From IMG/VR virus record IMGVR_UViG_3300020172_001959, positions 1 through 36,123 of that record: DNA of 36,123 nucleotides; one strand, 5' to 3'. Source of the DNA: a virus. The notes beneath the pieces are model-generated. The model did no database searches, was not told the DNA's origin, and saw only the letters and a list, made by a program, of their open reading frames with translations. Every line of letters begins with the position of its first letter. Within the stretch, counting starts at the first letter, position 1. Shown here in pieces: positions 22,396 through 30,120 of this stretch. Made by a program: the position numbers and the translations under genes.

Positions 22396-22806
22396 TTATT
22401 TAAGCCAGCCGATTCTTTTTCCTAAAGATACTCGACTTTTGTATTCTTCTAAGCTACCTGGAAATCTCCAAGCCCAAATAGCTACTAGAATCATAAATGA
22501 ACCACTACCAATAATGGCTTTAATATTATAAGTGGTAAACCATAATACAATTAATGAGCTTGTCATTACGGCAAGCATCATGTATTTCATTTTTGTTGGG
22601 AATACTTTTTTACCAATCCAATTGGTTAAGAATGGACCAAAGTATTTGTGGTTATATAACCAGGTATGCATAACGGGACTGCCTTTACTAAAACAAAATG
22701 CAGCCCCAACTATGAATGGACTAAATGGCAACCCAGGCGTTATTACACCCAGGTATGCGATTCCAAGTAGTATAAACCCTGTGATTTTCCATAACCAATT
22801 TTTCAT
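22396..22806 (-). CDS. DUF454 (YbaN-like) inner membrane protein
   Basis: A 136-residue membrane protein. The ATG at 22806 is chosen because it overlaps the HNH stop as ATGA. Features of the family: PGLPFSPFIVGAAFCFSKGSP (about 25-45), HTWLYNHKYFGPFLTNW, then two more hydrophobic spans (MMLAVMTSSLIVLW and AIIGSGSFMILVAIWAWRF). Probably three or four transmembrane segments. The function of DUF454 is unknown. In a phage it may alter the inner membrane or block superinfection, but this is speculation. Confidence 0.85.
   Translation of the reverse strand: MKNWLWKITGFILLGIAYLGVITPGLPFSPFIVGAAFCFSKGSPVMHTWLYNHKYFGPFLTNWIGKKVFPTKMKYMMLAVMTSSLIVLWFTTYNIKAIIGSGSFMILVAIWAWRFPGSLEEYKSRVSLGKRIGWLK
22397..22403 (-). 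promoter_or_regulatory. Weak late-type box before the nuclease
   Basis: TTAAATA on the minus strand, 16 nt before the nuclease ATG, overlapping the stop codon of the DUF454 gene. An AAAGGATTAATT ribosome site lies between. Confidence 0.3.
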
Positions 22807-23315
22807 ATGATAAAATCCAACCATTCTTTATGTCTTACGTTGAACGCAAGCCGTTTTCTTTTATTTGATAATTCAAAATAATCTGGTTTATAAGGTTTAT
22901 TACGTGGATTGAATCCGTGTTGTTTATCACCTTTCGCTGAATTACAAGGCCCACATGCAATAACGGTATTATCCCAAGTAGTTTTACCACCTCTTGAAGA
23001 TGGAACAACATGGTCTAGTGTTGCTGTATTTTTGGTCAATTTAGTTCCACAGTATTGACATTCTCCATTATCACGGATAAACACACTAGAGCGACTAAAT
23101 CTAACTGATGTTTTTGGTTTCATATACTCGCGTAGAATCAAAACTGATGGAACATTAGTTTCCAAGTTTGCGGAGCGGATAGTCCAATTTTCATGCCATA
23201 AAACTACATCGGCTTTATCTAAAACCATGTATTTTATAGCATCTTGCCAGTTTATAGTACTAAGTGGTAAAACACTTACTGGCATTCCTGATGCGTTCAG
23301 CAGTAAGCAGTCCAT
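22803..23315 (-). CDS. HNH endonuclease
   Basis: A 170-residue protein of the common phage HNH type. The zinc cysteines C86/C89 (CQYC) and C121/C124 (CGPC) flank the catalytic DHVVPSSRGG (D101, H102) and WDNTVIACGPCNSAKG. The N-terminal 70 residues (LLLNASGMPVSVLPLSTINW) are typical of bacterial and phage HNH proteins, not of intron endonucleases. It may act in DNA processing, host DNA cleavage or homing. The promoter upstream is a host-type one with an operator-like dyad. It is coupled to the DUF454 gene. Confidence 0.85.
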   Translation of the reverse strand: MDCLLLNASGMPVSVLPLSTINWQDAIKYMVLDKADVVLWHENWTIRSANLETNVPSVLILREYMKPKTSVRFSRSSVFIRDNGECQYCGTKLTKNTATLDHVVPSSRGGKTTWDNTVIACGPCNSAKGDKQHGFNPRNKPYKPDYFELSNKRKRLAFNVRHKEWLDFII

Positions 23316-23340
23316 GATAATTTCTCTATGTTAAATGTGT

Positions 23341-23369
23341 ATTATATCACAATGGTGTGATTATGCCAA
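23341..23369 (-). promoter_or_regulatory. Sigma70-type promoter with operator-like dyad, HNH gene
   Basis: TTGGCA, a 17-nt spacer and TATAAT on the minus strand. Within the spacer ATCACA and TGTGAT form an inverted repeat with a 4-nt centre (23346-23361), well placed to bind a dimeric regulator. Confidence 0.6.
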
Positions 23370-23909
23370 TATTTTTTGTGCAAATTCCATACCAGATTTA
23401 TCTAGTGCATTGATCCATTGTTCTTTGTTATCGGTATCAAACACTAATTCTGGATCGCTAGAAGTAATACACCAGCTATTTTTGTGTTTATACGGTAATA
23501 CTCCGTTTATTTCATTCATCAATTGATTTTCTGCCCATCCACACATACCAGCGATCATTCTCCATTCTTTTGGAGTATCGCCACTTGCTAAACGGGTGAG
23601 CATATCTTCTGATGAACTTAGTGAAAATTCACTATTGATTTTTAAGGTATTACTAGTACTCCATTCATTGGAATGAATTATACTAAGACTTTTTGGACTG
23701 ATTGGCCCACCAATATAAACAAATCCAGGTAAATCAATATCTAATCCCAACCGTTCGCCCAGTTCATTTACTGTAACTGGGCTACGTTTATTGATTATCA
23801 ATCCTATACTACCACTTCTATGGTGTTCAGTTACCATTATAACTGTTTTATACCATAAATTTCCTTTTACTACTGGGGGTGCGATTAATAGTTTTCCGAT
23901 TAAATTCAT
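23361..23909 (-). CDS. YqgE/AlgH (UPF0301) family protein
   Basis: A 182-residue protein that matches the family along its length: IGKLLIAPPVVKGNLWYKTVIMVTEH (3-28), GSIGLIINKRSP (33-44), VYIGGPISPKSL (64-75) and MIAGMCGWAENQLMNEI (118-134). Bacterial YqgE is about 185 residues and its role is unsettled. This copy is complete. In a phage it may mimic or titrate the host protein. A TAAATA box lies only 5 nt before the ATG, so a leaderless late mRNA is possible. Confidence 0.88.
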   Translation of the reverse strand: MNLIGKLLIAPPVVKGNLWYKTVIMVTEHHRSGSIGLIINKRSPVTVNELGERLGLDIDLPGFVYIGGPISPKSLSIIHSNEWSTSNTLKINSEFSLSSSEDMLTRLASGDTPKEWRMIAGMCGWAENQLMNEINGVLPYKHKNSWCITSSDPELVFDTDNKEQWINALDKSGMEFAQKILA

Positions 23910-23914
23910 ACAGT

Positions 23915-23921
23915 TATTTAA
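23915..23921 (-). promoter_or_regulatory. Late-type box close to the YqgE start
   Basis: TTAAATA on the minus strand, 5 nt before the ATG (TAAATA-ACTGT-ATG). The same ACTGT/CTGT-ATG context occurs at 8941-8952. Confidence 0.3.
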
Positions 23922-24722
23922 CTATACAAATCTAGATACAGAATTTTTTACGTCGGCAATTGTAAGTGTTCCGTCGTTATTTCTATCTAATCCTCTATTT
24001 TGATTGTATACTGCATGACCATTTGAACTAATAACGTGATTATCATCCTTGCCTAATGCTGCCGGATAGAATACTGCAATATATAAATCACCAACATCCA
24101 TTCCTGGTTTAATTCCAATCATTTTGAAATACTTGTAGACATAATCAAGTTGTTCAACTGCTGACATTCTATGTAAATCTTCAACCGATGTACCAAGTCT
24201 TCTAGCAGTACTAGGCATGAATTGAATCAAACCAGTAGCACCAGATGATTTATTAACTGCTTGTGGATTTACACCTGATTCTTGTTTCATAATTGCAATC
24301 AAGTCATTAGATTTTACACCTAACTCAGATGAAATTTTTTCAAGTTTTTTATTAAAATCTGGATCTTGAATGGTACTAACATCAACATCAACTGATTGAC
24401 CGCTATCTTTAATATCGGCATCGGTACTCTTAGTTAATTTACTTGCTATTTCTGGATTTTCAGCTAATGCAGAATTTAACAAAGAAATAAGTTGTTCATC
24501 TGGTTTTCCGGTAGCTGGTAAATTTAGAGCCGTTTGTGCTTTAGTCAAAGCGGCTCTAGTATATTTCCCTAAAATACCATCAACACCTGGTGGACCAACA
24601 TCATAACCGAATGCTACTAACACTTTTTGTAAGTCAGCAATTTCAGGTGATATCATTCTTGTTGGAAGAGTTAGTGTAAATCCTTCAGCTTCTTTCAATA
24701 TCTTGAATTCGTGAAATCTCAT
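23922..24722 (-). CDS. Peptidoglycan hydrolase: PG-binding domain plus lytic transglycosylase
   Basis: A 266-residue enzyme starting at 24722, where ATG overlaps the upstream TAA. MRFHEFKILKEAEGF is a good capsid-targeting-like tag. Residues about 24-72 are a peptidoglycan-binding type 1 domain (LQKVLVAFGYDVGPPGVDGILGKYTRAAL). After an Asp/Ser-rich linker, residues about 115-220 form a lysozyme-like SLT domain with the catalytic glutamate E138 (IMKQESGVNP) and GATGLIQFMPSTARRLG. Near the C terminus DRNNDGTLTIADV looks like an EF-hand or dockerin calcium loop. A head-packaged or virion murein hydrolase for entry is more likely than an endolysin, given the tag. The calcium loop may regulate it. 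Confidence 0.88.
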   Translation of the reverse strand: MRFHEFKILKEAEGFTLTLPTRMISPEIADLQKVLVAFGYDVGPPGVDGILGKYTRAALTKAQTALNLPATGKPDEQLISLLNSALAENPEIASKLTKSTDADIKDSGQSVDVDVSTIQDPDFNKKLEKISSELGVKSNDLIAIMKQESGVNPQAVNKSSGATGLIQFMPSTARRLGTSVEDLHRMSAVEQLDYVYKYFKMIGIKPGMDVGDLYIAVFYPAALGKDDNHVISSNGHAVYNQNRGLDRNNDGTLTIADVKNSVSRFV

Positions 24723-25075
24723 TAGTTGCCTTTCCATTTTGGTAACGGGCCACCGTAATCACTCGCTTTTACAAGTTTACCTTTAATACTTTTTGGTTTT
24801 TTCTCACCACCAGTTTTGAATTTACGTTTGGTATCACGTTTTCTCAATCCCTGTGCTTTACAAGATGATAATTGACTAGCACCCAATTCTTTATCAGTCT
24901 TTTTCGACAGACATAATTTGCGTGATGCTTTTCCAGCTTCATCTAATTCAATTTCTTCTTCAACCTTATAACGTGCTTCGGTTTCATGTCCACGAGGAGG
25001 GCGGCTCCCTTCTCTTACTTGTCTTTTAGGTTCTACCCCAAATTTGTCTTCTGATAAAATTTCGCTTATACGCAT
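24722..25075 (-). CDS. Basic internal virion protein with capsid-targeting-like N terminus
   Basis: A 117-residue, very basic and probably disordered protein. MRISEILSEDKFG is a clear capsid-targeting-like start, with ILSE-D matching the prohead protease style. The rest alternates RQVREGSRPPRGHE, an acidic patch (KVEEEIELDEAG) and a Lys-rich tail (KRDTKRKFKTGGEKKPKSIKGK). This fits an internal head protein that binds packaged DNA. Its gene is joined to the murein hydrolase gene by TAATG and preceded by a late-type box. Confidence 0.7.
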   Translation of the reverse strand: MRISEILSEDKFGVEPKRQVREGSRPPRGHETEARYKVEEEIELDEAGKASRKLCLSKKTDKELGASQLSSCKAQGLRKRDTKRKFKTGGEKKPKSIKGKLVKASDYGGPLPKWKGN

Positions 25076-25097
25076 GATTAAATCCTTAATATCATGT

Positions 25098-25105
25098 ATT
25101 TATTA
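25098..25105 (-). promoter_or_regulatory. Late-type promoter box
   Basis: AATAAATA on the minus strand, 22 nt before the basic internal protein. It lies in the gap after the epimerase gene. Confidence 0.45.
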
Positions 25106-25915
25106 TATTCCGCGATCAATCCAATCATATACTGATGCCCATTTTCTTTTACCAATGGTTGATTTCAAGAGTGTTAAATCTGCCTTGGTATTATATTGTT
25201 CAGTATTTTTTGGTTCAACTAATTCTAATGGTACTTCTTCTTGACGTGCAATTTCTTCCGCGATATCTAAGTATGAATGAGATAAACCAGTACCAACATT
25301 CCATATACCAGAACCATTAACTACTTTGATGAAATCAATATGAAGTTTACATACGTCACCGACCCATACCCAATCACGTTTTATTCGGTCAGCATTGCCC
25401 CACACTGTTATCTTTCCTTCTGTTCTAGCTTGTTCTCGCCATTTACATATGATGTCAGTATGTTCACCCTTTGTGTGCATGTAACGTCCGTAGACATTAA
25501 AATATCTAAATCCTTGAACATAGATATGGTGTTCCTGTTGAAACACCCATCTATCAAATAAGTATTTTGACCAAGCATATGCAGTTTGTGGATGACATGG
25601 TGCAAACTCAGAGAAATTATTAGAGTTTCCGTAAACAGAGCAAGAACTAGCATACTGAAAGTTTACTTTATTTTTATTACATTCATTAAACAACCATTGA
25701 CTAAATTCATAATTCTTGTGAATAATTGTATCTACATCGGTATCAGTTGTATCAGTGACCGCACCTAAATGGATCACCCATTTGTAATTTTTAACATCGG
25801 GTAAATTATTTGGATCCCAAGACCAAGTGTCTATAATCCAGAATTCTTCTTGATTGAGCCAATCAAGCATATTCCTACCAATAAATCCATTTGTTCCAGT
25901 TACTAATATTCTCAT
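25103..25915 (-). CDS. hldD: ADP-heptose epimerase-like SDR enzyme
   Basis: A 270-residue extended short-chain dehydrogenase. The NAD(P)-binding loop is TGTNGFIG (6-13), the catalytic triad is in SSCSVYG plus Y-AWSK (about 140-144), and FRYFNVYGRYMHTKGEHTD, RDWVWVGDV and GIWNVGTG match HldD (ADP-L-glycero-D-manno-heptose 6-epimerase). HldD makes the heptose donor for the LPS core. It is shorter than the E. coli enzyme (310) mainly in the N-terminal half. The phage may reshape host LPS to block superinfection or support sugar supply. Substrate is inferred from similarity; another nucleotide-sugar epimerase is possible. Confidence 0.78.
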   Translation of the reverse strand: MRILVTGTNGFIGRNMLDWLNQEEFWIIDTWSWDPNNLPDVKNYKWVIHLGAVTDTTDTDVDTIIHKNYEFSQWLFNECNKNKVNFQYASSCSVYGNSNNFSEFAPCHPQTAYAWSKYLFDRWVFQQEHHIYVQGFRYFNVYGRYMHTKGEHTDIICKWREQARTEGKITVWGNADRIKRDWVWVGDVCKLHIDFIKVVNGSGIWNVGTGLSHSYLDIAEEIARQEEVPLELVEPKNTEQYNTKADLTLLKSTIGKRKWASVYDWIDRGI

Positions 25916-25921
25916 ATTTAC

Positions 25922-26560
25922 CTAGTCATTGTTATTATCAAAATCAAATAATGGTGTATCCACTGGCTTTGATTTTTTAGGTTTTGATTCTTTAGGTTTA
26001 GGTTTCTCTTTAGGTTCAGAGTTCTCTTTAGATTTGGCTTTCTCTTCAGGTTCAGGAACAGGTTCTGGATTTATTAGCTGCTCGAAGAATTTATAGTTGT
26101 AAGCAATACCATCCGCACATACAATATTGGTTATACTGCCGTTTACTTCAAACACTGCAGTCACCGCTATATGTTTCCAATCTGCGGGGATATCATCATC
26201 TCTGAGTATTTTTATATCTTCTATTGGGATTAGATATAACCGACTAATACATTCAAGACAATTATCTACCATGATGTCAACACCAAAAATTGTTGATAAT
26301 GCAACATCATGTGTAATTCCATTTTGCATTTTAAGAATCAGTGCAGATACCAAGAACTGACCATCTCCGCACGTTGGATCTAAAAATGTCTTAGATCCAT
26401 TTGAAAATATTTCTTGTGGAAATTTACCTAGTATTTCTTCAACCAATGGTGAAGGTGTAAAGATTTCACCAGTTGACTTGGTTCTATCATTATCTCTATC
26501 CACTCCGGACATATGTTCACGTGAATGGTATTCTTCTAATAATTTATTGAGGATCGTCAT
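25922..26560 (-). CDS. N6-adenine methyltransferase-like protein lacking the catalytic motif
   Basis: A 212-residue protein. It has the approach motif TGEIFTPSPLV (30-40) and SAM-binding motif I FLDPTCGDGQFL (59-70) of N6-adenine methyltransferases of type I/Eco57I style, then IFGVDIMVDNCLE (motif II). The chain leaves the family around residue 160 and has no NPPY/F catalytic motif. The last 50 residues are a Lys/Glu/Pro/Ser-rich low-complexity tail. So it can probably bind SAM but not methylate alone. It overlaps the active methyltransferase gene by 17 nt and probably works with it. Confidence 0.75.
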   Translation of the reverse strand: MTILNKLLEEYHSREHMSGVDRDNDRTKSTGEIFTPSPLVEEILGKFPQEIFSNGSKTFLDPTCGDGQFLVSALILKMQNGITHDVALSTIFGVDIMVDNCLECISRLYLIPIEDIKILRDDDIPADWKHIAVTAVFEVNGSITNIVCADGIAYNYKFFEQLINPEPVPEPEEKAKSKENSEPKEKPKPKESKPKKSKPVDTPLFDFDNNND

Positions 26561-27641
26561 ACGAAATTAACCTTACTGCTTTGATATTAATGAACCCAGA
26601 CCATCTGCAATGTGTTTTCATTATATCAATACATTCAGTCAGTCGTTTAATAATCTGATTTGCTTCATCCATAGTATTAGGGTATATATACAAGTATAGC
26701 CCATAGTCTTTTGTTGAACCAGTTGTTGGCTTTTCATCACCATATAAAATTTCAAATGAATCAGCGGTTAACACACGGGAAACCGGCATACTTACTCGAA
26801 ATACTGATCGATTGCTTTGATCGATTGTAAATAGGCTATCTAAATTCTTAGTAGATGATAGATGTTTTTTAACTGTTTCTATATCACTTTTAGGTAAAAA
26901 ACCCAGACTGGCAACAGAACCATCGGCGAATATCAACCCATTGGTTGATGATTTATCAACAATTGCATAACCGAATGTAGAACCAACACCTGGGAAATGC
27001 TGTTTAATATTGGTAACATCTGCATAGGTTGTATAATCATTAAAAATATCCCATAATCTATTCTTTTTATTGATAGTGTATATACCAACTAAATCACGAC
27101 TAGGACTAGTCCAAGTTGTAGGCGTGATCAACCCAACAACTCCATCATCTTTTGATAAGTCCTTGATTGCAACCGACCAAAATTTAGACCATAAATTGCT
27201 TGCTTTATCTTTTCTTTTACCATCCTTGGTTGTTTCCTGAAATGGTGGATTACCCGCGATTGCGTCAAATTTCATAATTATATCATCCTTGATATGTTGA
27301 AGTCTTTTTCTAAACTCAATGCTATAATTTTGTAAAGAGCTAACGTTCTCAACTGAAAACATCGCTATAAAATCAGTCTCGGTCAAGACTTCATATGAAC
27401 CGACTAACTTGTATTTCTTTATAGCATTATTCATTGCTATTGATGATTTAAAGTAACCGAATGTCGTAGCATGAATCTCATCATCTGATAATCCTGCTTC
27501 TTTTTTCTGTTGTTCAACCATACTAACAAATTGCCCAGTTCCTGCAACTGGGTCTAAAAATGTTCCACGAATGTGCTTTTCATTAAAACCCTTTAATATT
27601 TCCGTAACAAGTGCTTCAAATTGTGTTTTATTGCGTACCAT
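26544..27641 (-). CDS. N6-adenine DNA methyltransferase (Eco57I-like)
   Basis: A 365-residue methyltransferase. SAM-binding motif I is FLDPVAGTGQFV (28-39) and the catalytic motif IV is NPPF (131-134, in IAGNPPFQE), typical of adenine-N6 enzymes. GVVGLITPTTWTSPSR follows (motif V region), then a C-terminal part (from about 200) that may be the DNA-recognition domain, with GVGSTFGYAIVDK. It lies between the helicase-nuclease gene and the second methyltransferase-like gene, so the three look like one modification or restriction locus. It is probably transcribed from the early promoter at 30121. Confidence 0.85.
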   Translation of the reverse strand: MVRNKTQFEALVTEILKGFNEKHIRGTFLDPVAGTGQFVSMVEQQKKEAGLSDDEIHATTFGYFKSSIAMNNAIKKYKLVGSYEVLTETDFIAMFSVENVSSLQNYSIEFRKRLQHIKDDIIMKFDAIAGNPPFQETTKDGKRKDKASNLWSKFWSVAIKDLSKDDGVVGLITPTTWTSPSRDLVGIYTINKKNRLWDIFNDYTTYADVTNIKQHFPGVGSTFGYAIVDKSSTNGLIFADGSVASLGFLPKSDIETVKKHLSSTKNLDSLFTIDQSNRSVFRVSMPVSRVLTADSFEILYGDEKPTTGSTKDYGLYLYIYPNTMDEANQIIKRLTECIDIMKTHCRWSGFINIKAVRLISYDDPQ

Positions 27642-27676
27642 TTATATATCCTTATAATCATGGTATTACTATAATC

Positions 27677-27775
27677 GTATTTCTATCAGCCAACCATGGC
27701 TTGATAAAAATTTCCTGAATCTATCCTGAATCAGGTATGTATTTCTATCAAGTCGTCCTGACTTGATAGAAATAC
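27677..27775. repeat. Palindromic repeats between helicase and methyltransferase genes
   Basis: 27739-27775 is a perfect 16-bp inverted repeat (GTATTTCTATCAAGTC with its complement, 5-nt centre). 27677-27711 is a diverged copy, GTATTTCTATCAGCC with GGCTTGATAAAAAT. The unit TATTTCTATCA thus occurs three times, twice direct and once inverted. Between the hairpins CCTGAATC is repeated. There is no T-run, so a simple terminator is unlikely. They may control mRNA ends or be target sites. Confidence 0.8.
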
Positions 27776-27790
27776 GGGTTTATTTTATCC

Positions 27791-30088
27791 TTACACTTTT
27801 AGGTCTAATAACTCTTTATTAATTACCCCTAGATGAAATAGTTCATCGATTAATTCAAACTCAATTTGATATTCAAGATTAAATTCATTTCTTACTATTT
27901 CATTGTTTCTATAGAAATCTAATGCATCATCGATGGTGTTGATAGCACCGGTGCTATCACACCCATCCACCATAAAATCTATGTTTTCAGCAACACATGC
28001 GATAACTTCTCGCACTTTAGCAATAAGATCTTTTGGGTCAACACTATCATCTGTATCTAGTTTAACCTTTCCAGGGATAGTTACCGGTAGTGATGTTTTA
28101 CCTTTTGCCACCGATGTTGTTTTAGCTAGTTTTAATGCCTCTACATCTCGTATTGCAATTGCAGCAATTTGATCTTCATTTAATAAATCTATATTTGCAG
28201 TTTTCCCAATGATTCTACTTCTACGATTAAAACTAATAAATTGTTCTAAATATTCATCAATTTCAATCTTGATACGTTCACCGTCCTCGGATGATTTATA
28301 AATATCTATGGTTTTCAATACATTACGTAATGCATTTTTCAATCCACCGCCTTTACTTCTAGCTTGGCTCTTGGCGGTTTCTAATATCATTGCATCAAAT
28401 TTATCATCACGATTTGGGTCAAAACTTAATGAAATGATTCTAGCTAATGTTTTATTCATACCAGCTGTTAATGCACGACTAATACGCTGTGTGGTAGTAC
28501 CAGCGTCACCGTTATCATATGCCAAATATAGTTCAGTAATTTCTGGAATAGAAAAACTACGTTGCGCCATTTGTACAGCTACAATTAATAAGTTTTTATT
28601 ATCCATCTTTGCCTTTTCTATATCTTCTTTAACAAATTTTTCGGCATCAGACCCTTTCATACCATCACCACCATAAACCATTGAAATTCTATAACCTGGT
28701 AATGTATCTTCTGCTATTTTGGCTAATTCTTTCAAATTTTTATTTGAGGTGTTATTAGGAAAAAACATCATTGCTACTCTCTTACCTTCATCTGCAGTTC
28801 GTTCAGTAATTAAGTCAACATTTAAATTATCGAATTCACCATCCATAAATAGACTTTTCAAGGTTTTAATAAAAAACCGTTTAGCCTTTATTGGTTTAGC
28901 AACGGTTTTACCCCATGATGGTAAGAATACACCAGCATCATCAAATACATCTGGATCATTAATTCTGGTATCTTCAATAGGACCAGCCAAGTCTAACTGA
29001 TAGAATTCTGCATCAACTACTGCCTTAGTTCTTTCTGGATCAACTGTGAAATATTTTAAGGTTGTATCATACGAATCCCTTACTGTACGTTTCTCTATAA
29101 GTAATTCTGGGTATACAACGGTATCAACGAAATCAAGTTTCCATGCACTTGCTGCTCGGTCAGGATTTGTACCAGTCATCAGTATTACAATATCATCTGG
29201 TTGTTGTGCTTCAATCAATGACATTGCTTGTCCAGAACGATGAGCTCCATAATCAGCTTCATCAATAAATGATAATCTATTAACATCTAATCCATACAGG
29301 TAGTCAATACGATCTTGTCTCATAGCACCTGGACACAATGATAGAAATACAACCACTTGTTTACCTTGTGCTACTGCAGTATCAATTAATGATTGATAAT
29401 TTCTTTCCGATGCTTCTACAAACGCTATATCTTTAAACTGTTCATACCCGGCTAGTTCATTTCTGATACTAGTACCAGCCGTGAGAACATAACTGGTATA
29501 GATGGTTAATGGAATACCAGATTCCTTGACCATTGATGCTGACCAAATTGTTTTTCCGAATCTAGCACAGAATTCAGCTAATAATATTTTTTTACCTTCA
29601 TTGATTTTATCAAGAAACAACTCGGCTTTTTCTGCTTGCAGAATATTCAAGGATGCTACTGGCAATGGTTGCCCAGCATTGTAAAGAAACTTATCTACCC
29701 TGTATTTAATTTCAGCAACTGGTAGATCATGCCATTCCCTTGAGTTTGGTTTAATATGTCCAATACTTGGGCGGATATAATCATCAATATAGATGTGAGA
29801 TTCTCTGAATTTTCCAGTCTTGATAGCAAGATCTGTTACATCCCAGATACCGAAACACCCAGCAGTTCCATTTTTCCATTTATGATGACTAGTTGTCAAT
29901 TGTTCTTTAATTCGATCAGACACCCCTTCTAATGGATTTTCACCGGCTGGAACATATGTTTCACCTACTTTACCTTCTATATCAGGGTTTTCACTGAAAA
30001 TATAGATAAAGATTCGAGGATTCACTACGTCTGTATTAAAGTTGTAGTCTCCAACTCCTTTAACTAGCCCTGTTACTAATTGTGTCAT
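27791..30088 (-). CDS. GIY-YIG-like nuclease fused to SF2 helicase (restriction-type protein)
   Basis: A 765-residue protein. N-terminal residues 25-125 resemble T5orf172-type GIY-YIG nuclease domains: FIYIF (27-31), GKVGETY (39-45), R59, FRESHIYDDYIR-like region (94-106) and REWH (about 117-120). Then a superfamily 2 helicase core: Walker A FCARFGKT (163-170), DEAD (266-269), motif III TGT (295-297), and motif VI QRISRA (524-529). About 235 C-terminal residues are unknown. A nuclease, ATPase translocase and adjacent adenine methyltransferase make a restriction-modification-like set (type III or ISP-like in parts). The gene is driven by a perfect sigma70 promoter with an AAGGAA ribosome site. 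Confidence 0.8.
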   Translation of the reverse strand: MTQLVTGLVKGVGDYNFNTDVVNPRIFIYIFSENPDIEGKVGETYVPAGENPLEGVSDRIKEQLTTSHHKWKNGTAGCFGIWDVTDLAIKTGKFRESHIYIDDYIRPSIGHIKPNSREWHDLPVAEIKYRVDKFLYNAGQPLPVASLNILQAEKAELFLDKINEGKKILLAEFCARFGKTIWSASMVKESGIPLTIYTSYVLTAGTSIRNELAGYEQFKDIAFVEASERNYQSLIDTAVAQGKQVVVFLSLCPGAMRQDRIDYLYGLDVNRLSFIDEADYGAHRSGQAMSLIEAQQPDDIVILMTGTNPDRAASAWKLDFVDTVVYPELLIEKRTVRDSYDTTLKYFTVDPERTKAVVDAEFYQLDLAGPIEDTRINDPDVFDDAGVFLPSWGKTVAKPIKAKRFFIKTLKSLFMDGEFDNLNVDLITERTADEGKRVAMMFFPNNTSNKNLKELAKIAEDTLPGYRISMVYGGDGMKGSDAEKFVKEDIEKAKMDNKNLLIVAVQMAQRSFSIPEITELYLAYDNGDAGTTTQRISRALTAGMNKTLARIISLSFDPNRDDKFDAMILETAKSQARSKGGGLKNALRNVLKTIDIYKSSEDGERIKIEIDEYLEQFISFNRRSRIIGKTANIDLLNEDQIAAIAIRDVEALKLAKTTSVAKGKTSLPVTIPGKVKLDTDDSVDPKDLIAKVREVIACVAENIDFMVDGCDSTGAINTIDDALDFYRNNEIVRNEFNLEYQIEFELIDELFHLGVINKELLDLKV

Positions 30089-30120
30089 ACTATTCCTTGA
30101 TTTTTTATTGTGAAAGCTGA

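Noticed and set aside
27739-27775. Perfect inverted repeat as an intrinsic terminator
   Set aside because: Neither strand has a T-run after the stem, so it is recorded as a palindrome of unknown role.
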